Positions 25,479 to 33,043 of a stretch of 33,043 nucleotides of DNA are shown here, piece after piece. Positions within the stretch are counted from its first letter, which is position 1, and each line of letters starts with the position of its first letter. Origin of the DNA: Verrucomicrobiota bacterium (GTDB taxonomy: Bacteria > Verrucomicrobiota > Verrucomicrobiia > Limisphaerales > VHCN01); the NCBI GenBank assembly GCA_016871675.1, contig VHCN01000035.1, forward strand, positions 1 through 33,043. Reading direction: 5' to 3'. A program made the position numbers and the translations under genes. The notes under the pieces are model-generated. The model saw only the letters and a program-made list of their open reading frames with translations, searched no databases and had not been told where the DNA came from.

Positions 25479-28400
25479 CAGTGCGCTCCTTTCTTCGCGC
25501 CGCCGGCGGCGGGGCCCGAGCCGTGCGGTTCAAAGGGGGAACCGCTGCGCTTCGCGTATTCGCTGATGCTGTGCGGCATCGGGTGTTCCTTGTAATCGGG
25601 CATTGCCGGGTTCGGGTTGCGCACCCGCGCGAGGTAGGTCAGGCGCGGACGCGTGTCGAGGAAGCCCAGCACGGCGTAGTCGCGCTGCTGCTTCTTGAGC
25701 TTCGACACCCGGCTCGACGGATCAAGCACGTTGCCGAAGACGATTGCGTCCGCGGGGCACGCCTGCTCGCACGCGGTCTGGATTGTGCCGTCGCGGACCT
25801 CGACGTCACCGCTGGCGCCGGCCTTGACCTTCTGCGAAATCTTGGCCGCCTCGACGCGCTGCACGCAGAACGTGCACTTCTCCATCACGCCGCGCATGCG
25901 GATGCTCACCTCGGGGTTCTTCGCGAGCTTCACGAGGTCCATCTCGTCCGCGCCGCGCCCGGCGAGCGGGCCCTTGTAGAGGTTTTCGAGCGGGCGCTTG
26001 TTGAAATCGAAGAAATTGAACCGGCGGACCTTCCACGCGCAGTTGTTCGAGCAATAGCGCGTGCCGACGCAACGGTTGTAAGCCATCACGTTGATGCCTT
26101 CTTCGTCATGCACGGTGGCATTGACGGGGCAGACGCTCTCGCACGGCGCGGCCTCGCAGTGCTGGCAGAGCATCGGCTGGTTGACGACCTGCGGCTCGTC
26201 AATCCACTCCTTCTTCTGCTGCGCGGGGTCGGCAAGCACGAGGTTGACCTCGTCGGTCTTGCCGGGCGACGACGTGAGGTTGTTCGCGAAGGAACCGAGC
26301 AGGCTCGCGGCCTTCTGCTTGAGCGGCGTGCCGGTGAAGTAGCGGTCAATGCGCAGCCAGTGCATCTCGCGGTTGCGGTGCACCTGATCCTTGCCGACGA
26401 TGGGGATGTTGTTCTCGGCCTGGCACGCGATGACGCACGCGTTGCAGCCGACGCATGCGTTGAGGTCAATGCTCATCCCCCACTGGTGCATCGAGCTCAT
26501 GAGGTGCGGATGGCTCTGGTAGGGGTGCTTGTAAATCGTCAGCGGCTGCCCTTTGTCATCCTTCGGGATGTGCGCCGAGTGCGAGGGCGCATCGAGGTCC
26601 ATGTTCCGGGCGAAGTCCGGGTGCTCGTTGAAGTCCTTGAGGTTCGCCTCGCGCACGACGGGGCGGCCTTCCATGGACCAGTGGTCCTGCGTGGTGACGA
26701 GCTTGTAAGTCGCGCCGGTCTTGGTGAGCTTCGCGCCGGGCACGATGAGCGAGTCGGTGCGCAGCGCGTAGCCGTTGAAGCCGGTGCGGCCGCGGTTCGA
26801 ATTCTCGTCGTTGCCGTGGAAGTTGGCGATGCGCCCGCCTTTCTGGCGTCCCCAACCGAGCGCGATGCCGGCGGTGTAATCGGCCTGTCCCGGCTGAATC
26901 CAAACGGGGCCGGCGACCTTGCGGCCACCGACGGAAATCTCGACCACGTCGTTGTTCTCGAAGCCGAGCTCGACCGCGGTCTTGCGGCTGAGGAGCAGCG
27001 CGTTGTCCCAGACAATCTTGGTGATGGGGTCGGGCAGTTCTTGCATCCAGCCGTTGTTCGCGAACCGGCCGTCGTCGAGCTTGGTGTCGCGGAACAGCAC
27101 CACCTCGATGCTTGCGGCCGACGGCGCGGCGGGCGCGGTCGCCTTCGCCAGTTCGTCGGCGATGTTCTGCGCGGCAAGGCTGGTGGCCGGTGGCTGGTGG
27201 TCGGCGGCGCCGCCGCCGAGGAAGCCGTCGTGGAGGTAATGCTTCCACTTTTCCTCGTCCATCTTGCCCCCGGTGAGCGACGCAAAGGTCTCGCGCGTGA
27301 TGTCGTGGGACTTGAGCGACTCGCACGCGCCGAGGCGGGCGAGAACTTCGGTCTCGGTGAGTCCTGCGTAAAGCGGCTCGATGAGGGGTTGCACGGGGAC
27401 GAGCGTGCCGTCGCCCGTGCGCGCATCGTCCCACGATTCAAGGTAGTGCGCGGTGGGCAGGTGCCAGCCATTCGCGCCGAGTGCGGAGAAGGTTTCGTCC
27501 TCGTGCGTGCCGAGGCGGACGATGGCCTTCGCGTTCTTGAGCGCGGCGGTGAAGTTGAGCTGGGCGGGCGCGGTGAACGCCGGATTGCCGCCGAGGATGA
27601 CGAGCAGGTTCACGCCGCCGGTGCCGAGTTGCGCCACGAGCGCCTCGATGCCGGCGGCCGGGGCGGGCGCGGCGCGGAACACGACGGAGTTGCCGATGGC
27701 GCCGAGCAGCATGTTGAGCAGGTGCGCGACGAGATGGACCGCGGGCGGCTGGCGGTGTCCGGCGAGCACGAGCGCCTTGCCCTTGTTGGCGACAAGATCC
27801 TTCGCGCATTCGAGGATCCACTCGCGCTTCACGCCGGCGGGCAACGGGCACTTCTGTGCGAGGGTGGCGAAGGCGGGCATGCCGGGCTCGACGGCGGCGG
27901 CGATGGCCGCGGCGACGGCGATGATTTGTCCGGAGGGGCAGCGGAGGCGGTGGTCGGCGTTCGCGCCGGTCTGTGACATGATGGCCTCGACGCAGTAGAG
28001 GCGGCTCATGGTGGCGTTTTGCTTGGCCGGACCCGATGGGGCCCGGGTGGAACCGAGCCCTGCCTCGGTGATCTTGCGGCCGTTGGCGAAGCCGCGGATG
28101 TGGCGGGCGGAGTCTTCCTCGGTGCTGATGAAGTCGCTGTCCAGGGAAAGGATGACTTGGGCGTTTTCGAGTTTGTATTGGGGCTGGACGCTTCGTCCGT
28201 AGGCGAGGCTGGCCGCGCGGGCTGCGACGCCGAGGTCAATGGCGTCGTGGAAGAACCACCTGGCCTCGGGCCACCTGGCGCCGAGGGATTTGACGAGTCG
28301 GTCCCGGGACGGCGAGGACGACGATTCCATGAGCACCGCAACGCCGGCTCCCCGGCTCGCGCTGAACTGCGTTGCAAACTGGGCCAGCTGATCGAGCGCG

Positions 28401-28918
28401 GCCTCGCGCTCGATGCGGTTGCCTCCCTTGGTGAACCGCTGCGCGCGGTCGGGGTCGTAGAGGTCGAGGAGGGAGGCTTGCGCGTAAAGGTCGGAGCCGC
28501 CGTGGGCGCGTCCGGCCACCGTGTTGATGGGGTGCTCGCGGTTGCCCTCGACCTTGATGGGGCGGCCTTCGTGCGATTTCACCACAAGCGGCACGGCGCC
28601 GTGGCGGGTGGGCATCGCGGTGGCGAAGCTCTGAGAAACGCCGTGGATGTAGTTCTCGGGTTGCTTGCCGAAGGGGTAAATCTTCTCGACGGGGCGGCGG
28701 CATCCGGTGAGCGCACCCGCGCCGGCAAGCGCGAAGCCCGCCGTCATCAGCCGCATGAAGTCGCGCCGGGTGACGGGGTCCTTGAGTTCGCCCGCGCCGT
28801 CGACGAATTCGCGCTCGACCCAGGCGCGGGCCTCGGGTGTGCCCTCAAGGGCTTCGAGGCTGCGCCAGTATTGGACGCCGTTGTCGGGCTCGCGGCAGGC
28901 CGGGGGAATGGTCTTCAT
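25478..28918 (-). CDS. actB: Alternative complex III iron-sulfur/molybdopterin-like subunit ActB
   Basis: A 1146-residue periplasmic subunit. The N-terminus carries a Tat-like motif [18 protein letters not shown] (~49-66) followed by TGC, which also fits a lipobox with Cys73. A large domain related to molybdopterin oxidoreductases (~75-780) comes next; in ACIII it binds no molybdenum. The C-terminal ferredoxin-like region has cysteines at about 822, 825, 828, 832; 918, 921, 926, 930; 950, 956, 960; 1015, 1018; 1050 and 1054. That makes 15, which fits three [4Fe-4S] clusters plus one [3Fe-4S]. It moves electrons from the quinol site to the hemes of ActA. The ATG at 28918 overlaps the actA stop by four bases. 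Confidence 0.95.
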   Translation of the reverse strand: MKTIPPACREPDNGVQYWRSLEALEGTPEARAWVEREFVDGAGELKDPVTRRDFMRLMTAGFALAGAGALTGCRRPVEKIYPFGKQPENYIHGVSQSFATAMPTRHGAVPLVVKSHEGRPIKVEGNREHPINTVAGRAHGGSDLYAQASLLDLYDPDRAQRFTKGGNRIEREAALDQLAQFATQFSASRGAGVAVLMESSSSPSRDRLVKSLGARWPEARWFFHDAIDLGVAARAASLAYGRSVQPQYKLENAQVILSLDSDFISTEEDSARHIRGFANGRKITEAGLGSTRAPSGPAKQNATMSRLYCVEAIMSQTGANADHRLRCPSGQIIAVAAAIAAAVEPGMPAFATLAQKCPLPAGVKREWILECAKDLVANKGKALVLAGHRQPPAVHLVAHLLNMLLGAIGNSVVFRAAPAPAAGIEALVAQLGTGGVNLLVILGGNPAFTAPAQLNFTAALKNAKAIVRLGTHEDETFSALGANGWHLPTAHYLESWDDARTGDGTLVPVQPLIEPLYAGLTETEVLARLGACESLKSHDITRETFASLTGGKMDEEKWKHYLHDGFLGGGAADHQPPATSLAAQNIADELAKATAPAAPSAASIEVVLFRDTKLDDGRFANNGWMQELPDPITKIVWDNALLLSRKTAVELGFENNDVVEISVGGRKVAGPVWIQPGQADYTAGIALGWGRQKGGRIANFHGNDENSNRGRTGFNGYALRTDSLIVPGAKLTKTGATYKLVTTQDHWSMEGRPVVREANLKDFNEHPDFARNMDLDAPSHSAHIPKDDKGQPLTIYKHPYQSHPHLMSSMHQWGMSIDLNACVGCNACVIACQAENNIPIVGKDQVHRNREMHWLRIDRYFTGTPLKQKAASLLGSFANNLTSSPGKTDEVNLVLADPAQQKKEWIDEPQVVNQPMLCQHCEAAPCESVCPVNATVHDEEGINVMAYNRCVGTRYCSNNCAWKVRRFNFFDFNKRPLENLYKGPLAGRGADEMDLVKLAKNPEVSIRMRGVMEKCTFCVQRVEAAKISQKVKAGASGDVEVRDGTIQTACEQACPADAIVFGNVLDPSSRVSKLKKQQRDYAVLGFLDTRPRLTYLARVRNPNPAMPDYKEHPMPHSISEYAKRSGSPFEPHGSGPAAGGAKKGAH

Positions 28919-29565
28919 CGGTGGCAGGCGGAGCAGCTCGTGGAGGAAAGGACCTTCCAGTCGTGGGCGAATTTCTTGCCGTGGGTCTCGGTGAAGTTGG
29001 CGGGGCGCTGCCAGTCGAGGTTGTAGATTTCGGCGGGCGGGCGCAGCCTGGCCTCGGGCGCGTTGTGGCATTCAAGGCAGAAGGGCATGCCCAAGGGCTT
29101 GGCGTGCCAGACTTCGTCCATCTCGTTGACTTTCCCATGGCACTCGACGCAGGAGACGCCGCGGTTCACGTGGACGGAGTGGTTGAAGTAAACGTAGTCG
29201 GGCAGCTTGTGGATCTGCACCCACGGGATGGGCTTGCCGGTCGCGGCGGAGTCGCGCACGAGCGCGAGGCGGGGGTCGTCCTTGAGCACCTGATTGTGGC
29301 AGTTCATGCACGTGCTCGCGGCGGGGATGTTGGAATACCAGGACCTTTCGACGCCGTTGTGGCAGTAACGGCAGTCAATCCCGAGCTGGCCGGCGTGTAT
29401 GGTGTGCGAGAATGCGACCGGCTGGATGGGTTTGTAACCAACGCGCGTGTAGCCGGGATGCGCGTAGTAATACACGCCAAACGTGCCCGCGCCGCCAAAC
29501 AGCGCCGCGCTCAGCCCGACCATCAGCGGGAGCTTGTTCGTCCACTTGGGGAAGATGTCAGACAT
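28915..29565 (-). CDS. actA: Alternative complex III pentaheme cytochrome c ActA
   Basis: A 216-residue membrane-anchored pentaheme cytochrome. One N-terminal helix (~12-34, LPLMVGLSAALFGGAGTFGVYY) is followed by five CxxCH sites: CRYCH (~65-69), CMNCH (~86-90), CVECH (~139-143), CLECH (~163-167) and CSACH (~211-215, three residues from the end counting the final H-R). The spacing and the YAHPGYTRVGYKPIQPVAFS segment match ActA of other ACIII operons. It is the first gene of the operon; about 600 bases without a gene lie upstream. ActA takes electrons from ActB and passes them to ActE or a soluble acceptor. Confidence 0.95.
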   Translation of the reverse strand: MSDIFPKWTNKLPLMVGLSAALFGGAGTFGVYYYAHPGYTRVGYKPIQPVAFSHTIHAGQLGIDCRYCHNGVERSWYSNIPAASTCMNCHNQVLKDDPRLALVRDSAATGKPIPWVQIHKLPDYVYFNHSVHVNRGVSCVECHGKVNEMDEVWHAKPLGMPFCLECHNAPEARLRPPAEIYNLDWQRPANFTETHGKKFAHDWKVLSSTSCSACHR

Positions 29566-30163
29566 GCGCGCTGGCGTCAGGATTGCGGGACGCAGACAAG
29601 CGTGGACCAGCCGATGGGGCTGGTCGTCGGGATGGTGTCAGGTGTCTCGGTCCGCACTCGCACACTTGGGTCCTGGTTCCGGTCGCCTCGTGACACTAAG
29701 CGCCGCTCGCGCGCAGCTTCAAGTCCCCACGGGCGGGCTCTGCACGTTTTCCGTTTTCGTAATGCAGGCGATAAGCCGCGCCCGCCGCACCGCCGGGTGA
29801 GGCTGCCGGAGCCCCGGGGCACGGCCGCCTGAAAACGCACGAGGCGAGAACCCGGCCCGCAGGTCCCGCCCCGAAGCGGCGTTGTTGTAGCGGTTCGCGA
29901 AGCGGAGTCAACAGCTTTTCGGACGCGCGTCGCGCCGCAATAAAATCGGAAAAGTGTGTGCGATCAAAACTGAAATGGGGCCGGAGGCAAGATGACGGGG
30001 TTGGCCTTGCGCGCGGAACTGCCAAAGGCAGGGCGCCTCCGCAACGCGTGAATCCACCCGCCCCGGGGATCGCGACCTGCCGGCGCCACAGGAGGTGCTG
30101 AATTGGTCGGGTCATCGTCGACCTTCACCCTCTTGAGGCTGATCGGGTTGGCGCCCGGCAGTT
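29566..30163. other. 598-base gap upstream of actA, no convincing gene
   Basis: No reading frame here looks like a protein. The stretch holds a hairpin on either strand (GACCAGCC at 29605-29612 with GGCTGGTC at 29618-29625) about 40 bases before the actA ATG. It also holds a GC-rich stretch near 29790-29840 and a promoter candidate near 29884-29911. It probably contains the regulatory region and a long leader of the ACIII operon, and possibly the 3' end of the Gfo/Idh/MocA transcript. Confidence 0.5.
29884..29911 (-). promoter_or_regulatory. Candidate promoter of the ACIII operon
   Basis: On the minus strand TTGACT (29911-29906) and TACAAC (29889-29884) are separated by 16 bases. The -35 box matches 5 of 6 consensus positions, the -10 box 4 of 6. 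It would give a leader of about 310 bases before actA. It is a pattern match only; other starts closer to actA are possible. Confidence 0.3.
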
Positions 30164-31204
30164 TCAAGGATCCGTCGTGTTCGCGCCGACCTGCCGGGTG
30201 ATATCGAACGCAAGGTCGAGCGCCTCCTTCGCGGATTCGCCGCTCACGCGCGGGGTCCGTTTCGCGCGGACGCACTCGACGAAGTGCTGCAGCTCGAGTT
30301 TGAGCGGCTCATCCTTTGCGATGGGCACGGGCTCCCGCACGATCTTTTTCCCGGCGAACTCGCTCACGATGGCGGCGTCCTTGATGTGCGTGACCGCAAG
30401 CAACGTTTTGAGCACGGATGATTCCTGTTCCCCGTCGCGGGCGATGCGGTAGATGAAGCCTTCCTGCGCACGGTAGTCCAGCGAGACGTAGCTGGGCTGC
30501 GCGCCGCCGCTGAAGACGCGAATCTTGCGCAGGCGCTCGGGGCTCACGCGGCTCGCGGTGAGGTTGGCGACGCAGCCGTTGGCAAAGCGCAGCCGGGCGT
30601 TGGCGATGTCCTCGGACTTGCTCAGCACCGGGATGCCCACGGCGTCCACGCTTGTGACCGGCGACCGCACAAAGGCGAGCACGACGTCGAGGTCGTGGAT
30701 CATCAGGTCGAGCACGACGCCGATGTCCGTGCTGCGCGCGGGATACGGCGAAAGGCGGTGGCACTCGATGAAGCGCGGCTCGGGCGCGGCCGTTTCGAGA
30801 TAGCTGAAGACAGGATTGAACCGCTCGACGTGGCCGACCTGCAGCACGCAGCCGCGTTGCTGCGCGAGTTGCACCAGTTCCGCGGCCTGCGCGGTGTTGT
30901 CGGTCATCGGCTTCTCGACGAGCACGTGCCGGCCCTGTGCAAGCAACGACCTCGCAAGCGCGAAGTGCGTGGTGGTCGGCGTGACGATGCTCACGGCGTC
31001 CGCGGCGGCGGCGGCGGCGTCCGCGGAGTCGAACACCCGCGTGCGGCACTTCTCGGCGACCTTCCGGGCGCTCTCTGCGTTCACGTCGAAAACGCCCGCG
31101 AACTCGACCGCGCCGGACGCCGCGAGCTCCGCGTAGAGCCGCGCGTGCTCCTTGCCGAGCGAGCCGGCGCCGAGGACGGCGACCCTGAGTTTTTCCGAGG
31201 ACAT
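30164..31204 (-). CDS. Gfo/Idh/MocA-family oxidoreductase
   Basis: A 346-residue NAD(P)-dependent sugar or cyclitol dehydrogenase-like protein. The ATG at 31204 was chosen where the Rossmann fold begins: VAVLGAGSLGKEHARLYAEL (~7-26). Later landmarks are IVTPTTTHFALA (~75-86), the family-defining VEKPMTDN (~98-105, Lys of the E-K-P motif), VGHVERFNPVF, MIHDLDVVLAFV (~175, catalytic His region) and RLRFANGCVANLTASR. The substrate is unknown; homologues of this type near lipid A or cell-wall genes act on nucleotide sugars. It lies 46 bases downstream of the PQQ-propeller gene on the same strand and may share its transcript. Confidence 0.9.
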   Translation of the reverse strand: MSSEKLRVAVLGAGSLGKEHARLYAELAASGAVEFAGVFDVNAESARKVAEKCRTRVFDSADAAAAAADAVSIVTPTTTHFALARSLLAQGRHVLVEKPMTDNTAQAAELVQLAQQRGCVLQVGHVERFNPVFSYLETAAPEPRFIECHRLSPYPARSTDIGVVLDLMIHDLDVVLAFVRSPVTSVDAVGIPVLSKSEDIANARLRFANGCVANLTASRVSPERLRKIRVFSGGAQPSYVSLDYRAQEGFIYRIARDGEQESSVLKTLLAVTHIKDAAIVSEFAGKKIVREPVPIAKDEPLKLELQHFVECVRAKRTPRVSGESAKEALDLAFDITRQVGANTTDP

Positions 31205-31250
31205 CACGCGCGAAGTCTGCCCGCGAGCACGAGCGCTGGCAATTGCGCCG

Positions 31251-32666
31251 TCACCGGCCAAAGCAAAAGAGCCGCTTCTCGGTGCGGAGGAATATGCGCC
31301 CGTCGAGGATGGCCGGCGTGGCGAAGACCTGCTCCCCCATGTCATTTCGAGCGAGAACATTCAACGTGTCGCCGGCCTCGTAAACAACCACGCGGCCCTT
31401 TTGCGATGCGGCGTAGATGCGGCCGTTCGCGGTGATGGACGAGGTGTAATAGCTGCCCTCGGCGTCGAGTCGCTCGGCCTGATAGCCGATGCTGCCGGTC
31501 TTCGTTTCGTAACACGACGCGAGACCGCCGTCCTTGACCGTGTAAACGCGCCCCTTGTAGCAGAGCGGCGAGGAGACGTAAGGCAGGTGGCGGTTGATTT
31601 TCCAGACGACGTGCGAGTCGGTGATGTCGCCACGGCCGCCGGGCTTGATGGCGAAGACCTGGTTCTCGGCGCGCTCAAACATGGACTGCATGTCCGCGTA
31701 TTCCTGCCGCGTCACGGTCCCGTCCTTGTTCACGTCAATCTGGCTGAAGCGGTCTTTGAAGGGGCCGGCGGGAAACTCGTCCTTCACGAGCGTGCCGTTC
31801 TTGTCCTTGTCGTTCTGCGCGAGGAACTGCTCGAAAGGCGGCATCGCGATGCGGTCACCCTCGTCGCCGCCGACGTTCCAACTCGACACGATGAGCAACC
31901 CGTCGCCCGCAACCGGCGACGCGTTCGACACGCGTGCCATGCCGCGCGCGGACCAGCGTTCCCTGCCATCCTTCAAATCGTAGCTCTTCACCCACAACGA
32001 ACCCGCGACAACGAGTTCCCCGGTGCTGCCATGACGCCACAGGAAGGGCGACGAGAAGCCGCGGCGAAACTCCGAGCGGTCGGTGCGCCAGATGTCCTTG
32101 CCCGTCTGCTTGTCCACCGCGAGCAGGAAGGAATTCATGTCCTGATCGCACACGAGGATGACCTTGTCGCCGGCGAGCAGGGGCGAAGTGGCGGCTCCAA
32201 ACTCGACCACCGGCACGGGCAGCGGCTTGCGCCACTTTTCGTTGCCGTCGAAGTCGTAGGCGAGCAGGCCGAACGAGCCGAAGTAAACGTAAACGCGCTC
32301 GCCATCGGTGCAGGGCGTCGAGGCCGCGGGACTTCCGATGCGATGGAACGCCTCGAGCTTCTCCGCGGGGGCCGGCGCGCGCCACAAGATGCGGCCGTCC
32401 TTGCGGTCGAGGCAGAGCGTCTCAAGTTTGCCGCCCGCGTGGCCGGTGAGAAAAATGCGCTGGCCCCAGATGCAAGGCGACGAGTGGCCCTGCGGCAACT
32501 CGGTTTGCCAGACGACGTTCGACTTGGGCCCGAAGTGAGCCGGCGGATCACCGGGGCCGGCGATGCCAAGCCCGCCGGGTCCGCGGAACTGCGGCCAGTG
32601 CGAGTCGGCGGCGGGCGTGGTGGCGAGTGGGGCGGCGAGGAGGACGGCGAGATTGAGGATGTGCAT
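31251..32666 (-). CDS. Secreted PQQ-type beta-propeller protein with EF-hand pair
   Basis: A 471-residue exported protein. The signal peptide MHILNLAVLLAAPLATTPAA is followed by WPQFRGPGGLGIA, a typical start of verrucomicrobial and planctomycetal PQQ-propeller proteins. Blade repeats are visible, e.g. LETLCLDRKDGRILWRAPAP, LLAYDFDGNEKWRKPLP, LLAVDKQTGKDIWRTD and SYDLKDGRERWSAR. An insert near residues 280-330 carries two EF-hand loops, DKDKNGTLVKDE (286-297) and DVNKDGTVTRQE (311-322), so calcium binding is likely. The propeller resumes with NQVFAIKPGG to the end. No PQQ dehydrogenase catalytic residues are evident; it may be a BamB-like binding scaffold. Function unknown. Confidence 0.88.
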   Translation of the reverse strand: MHILNLAVLLAAPLATTPAADSHWPQFRGPGGLGIAGPGDPPAHFGPKSNVVWQTELPQGHSSPCIWGQRIFLTGHAGGKLETLCLDRKDGRILWRAPAPAEKLEAFHRIGSPAASTPCTDGERVYVYFGSFGLLAYDFDGNEKWRKPLPVPVVEFGAATSPLLAGDKVILVCDQDMNSFLLAVDKQTGKDIWRTDRSEFRRGFSSPFLWRHGSTGELVVAGSLWVKSYDLKDGRERWSARGMARVSNASPVAGDGLLIVSSWNVGGDEGDRIAMPPFEQFLAQNDKDKNGTLVKDEFPAGPFKDRFSQIDVNKDGTVTRQEYADMQSMFERAENQVFAIKPGGRGDITDSHVVWKINRHLPYVSSPLCYKGRVYTVKDGGLASCYETKTGSIGYQAERLDAEGSYYTSSITANGRIYAASQKGRVVVYEAGDTLNVLARNDMGEQVFATPAILDGRIFLRTEKRLFCFGR

Positions 32667-32725
32667 CGGCGGAAGGTGAGAAGTCAGAAGTGAAGCGTGA
32701 AGCGTGAGGATTGAACGCCACTCAC

Positions 32726-32834
32726 CCGGCCTGGAGTGCGGTGGCAGGGCGCCGCGGCGACACCGTTTTCATTTGCGAGTGGTTGCCCTTCAAAGCGGCG
32801 CGCCGCTTCGCCCTGCCGCCGCACTCCACACCGG
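32726..32834. repeat. Long imperfect inverted repeat (REP/MITE-like)
   Basis: The arm 32726-32759 (beginning CCGGCCTGGAGTGCGG) pairs with 32801-32834 over 34 positions with five mismatches; the core 27 bases have three. The arms enclose about 41 bases. It sits in the 225-base gap between the PQQ-propeller start and the partial gene at the window end; I see no gene in that gap. Nearby, 32690-32703 is a tandem pair of GTGAAGC. The element could be a repeated mobile hairpin or a strong transcription barrier. Confidence 0.6.
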
Positions 32835-32891
32835 GGATGCGCGGCCTTGCGGCGTCCGTTTGATTCGTGTCCATCTGTGATCGTGAAATCT

Positions 32892-33043
32892 TCAATTCGC
32901 CCGCGGGCGCGGCTTGGGCAGGTTCACCTTGGTTTTCTCCTCCGCGAGCTTCAGCAACTGCGCGGGCGTGACGAGGCGCCGCCAGTTGAGGAAGTCAGGC
33001 GCGGCTTGATCCTCGCGCGGGGCCTGCGACAGCGTGAGCGAGG
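32892..33043 (-). CDS. C-terminal end of an unidentified protein (truncated)
   Basis: Reading from the window edge, the minus strand has an open frame of 49 codons ending in TGA at 32892-32894. It encodes DQAAPDFLNWRRLVTPAQLL near its middle, then KLAEEKTKVNLPKPRPRAN. The basic, proline-rich end is not diagnostic and I do not recognise the family. The gene continues beyond base 33043 and runs in the same direction as the PQQ-propeller gene. Coding is likely because the frame has no stop and codon use resembles the neighbours, but the stretch is short. Confidence 0.45.
   Translation of the reverse strand, partial: SLTLSQAPREDQAAPDFLNWRRLVTPAQLLKLAEEKTKVNLPKPRPRAN

Noticed and set aside
23877-25595. 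A 572-codon plus-strand frame opposite actC
   Set aside because: It is an antisense shadow rich in His/Arg/Asp; actC is supported by helices and family motifs.
25481-27976. A very long plus-strand open frame (831 codons) opposite actB
   Set aside because: It mirrors the ActB coding frame, with Arg/Val/Leu/His-rich composition caused by antisense codon bias; ActB itself is certain from its iron-sulfur motifs.
29696-30115. A 139-codon minus-strand open frame upstream of actA
   Set aside because: Composition is Arg/Ala/Pro/Gly-rich as in random GC-rich frames and there is no domain or start signal.
29964-30167. A minus-strand frame of about 67 codons that would start at a TTG overlapping the Gfo/Idh/MocA stop
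   Set aside because: The TTGA overlap is suggestive of coupling, but the translation is Arg/Pro-rich without recognisable pattern, there is no Shine-Dalgarno sequence, and several other frames in this GC-rich gap are equally open.

Overview
The window looks like chromosome from a high-GC member of the Verrucomicrobiota, most likely the Pedosphaera/Limisphaerales side of the phylum. That placement is inferred from gene content, not from an rRNA. The pointers are a prepilin-type protein with a pre-pilin H-X9-DG motif, a DUF1080 (3-keto-disaccharide hydrolase) protein, a fused membrane/spermidine-synthase protein, an alternative complex III (ACIII) operon, and PQQ-propeller and Gfo/Idh/MocA proteins. 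Coding density is high. I see no rRNA, tRNA, CRISPR array or intact transposase gene.

Left part (1-7.7 kb): a truncated Ala/Lys/Glu-rich coiled-coil protein with a SHOCT-like tail ends at a strong terminator. It is followed by a secreted LolA-like protein. Opposite it lie an rluD-family pseudouridine synthase with lgt, and then sucD-sucC. A small DUF4190-type membrane protein and gltA follow, so two TCA-cycle loci sit side by side. gltA has a readable sigma70-type promoter.

Middle part (7.7-18 kb): a cysteine desulfurase is divergent from a two-gene unit made of an orphan GcvH-like lipoyl protein and a COG0523 GTPase. Next come the large membrane/spermidine-synthase fusion, a DUF1080 protein, a YceI protein, a HEAT-repeat protein, a pseudopilin and two small proline-rich lipoproteins with similar C-termini. 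Between the two lipoproteins is a 121-bp MITE-like element with 16-bp perfect terminal inverted repeats and a 5-bp target duplication.

Right part (18-29.6 kb): one minus-strand operon of ten genes, most of which overlap or nearly touch. It encodes ACIII (actA pentaheme c, actB iron-sulfur/Mo-like, actC NrfD-like, actD, actE monoheme c, actF NrfD-like), a small one-helix protein, and three proteins related to cbb3 oxidase subunits (CcoN-, CcoO- and monoheme CcoP-like). ACIII oxidises menaquinol or quinol and passes electrons to c-type hemes. The CcoN-like protein keeps the fold landmarks of the family but appears to have lost every histidine that binds heme b, heme b3 and CuB. It therefore probably cannot reduce oxygen and may act as a membrane scaffold for the CcoO/CcoP-like cytochromes. 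This is the most unusual thing in the window. A 67-bp nested palindrome sits in the only sizeable gap inside the operon, just upstream of the CcoN-like gene.

Far right (29.6-33 kb): about 600 bp with no convincing gene upstream of actA, a Gfo/Idh/MocA oxidoreductase, a secreted PQQ-type beta-propeller carrying an EF-hand pair, a long imperfect inverted repeat, and the C-terminal end of an unidentified protein cut by the window edge.
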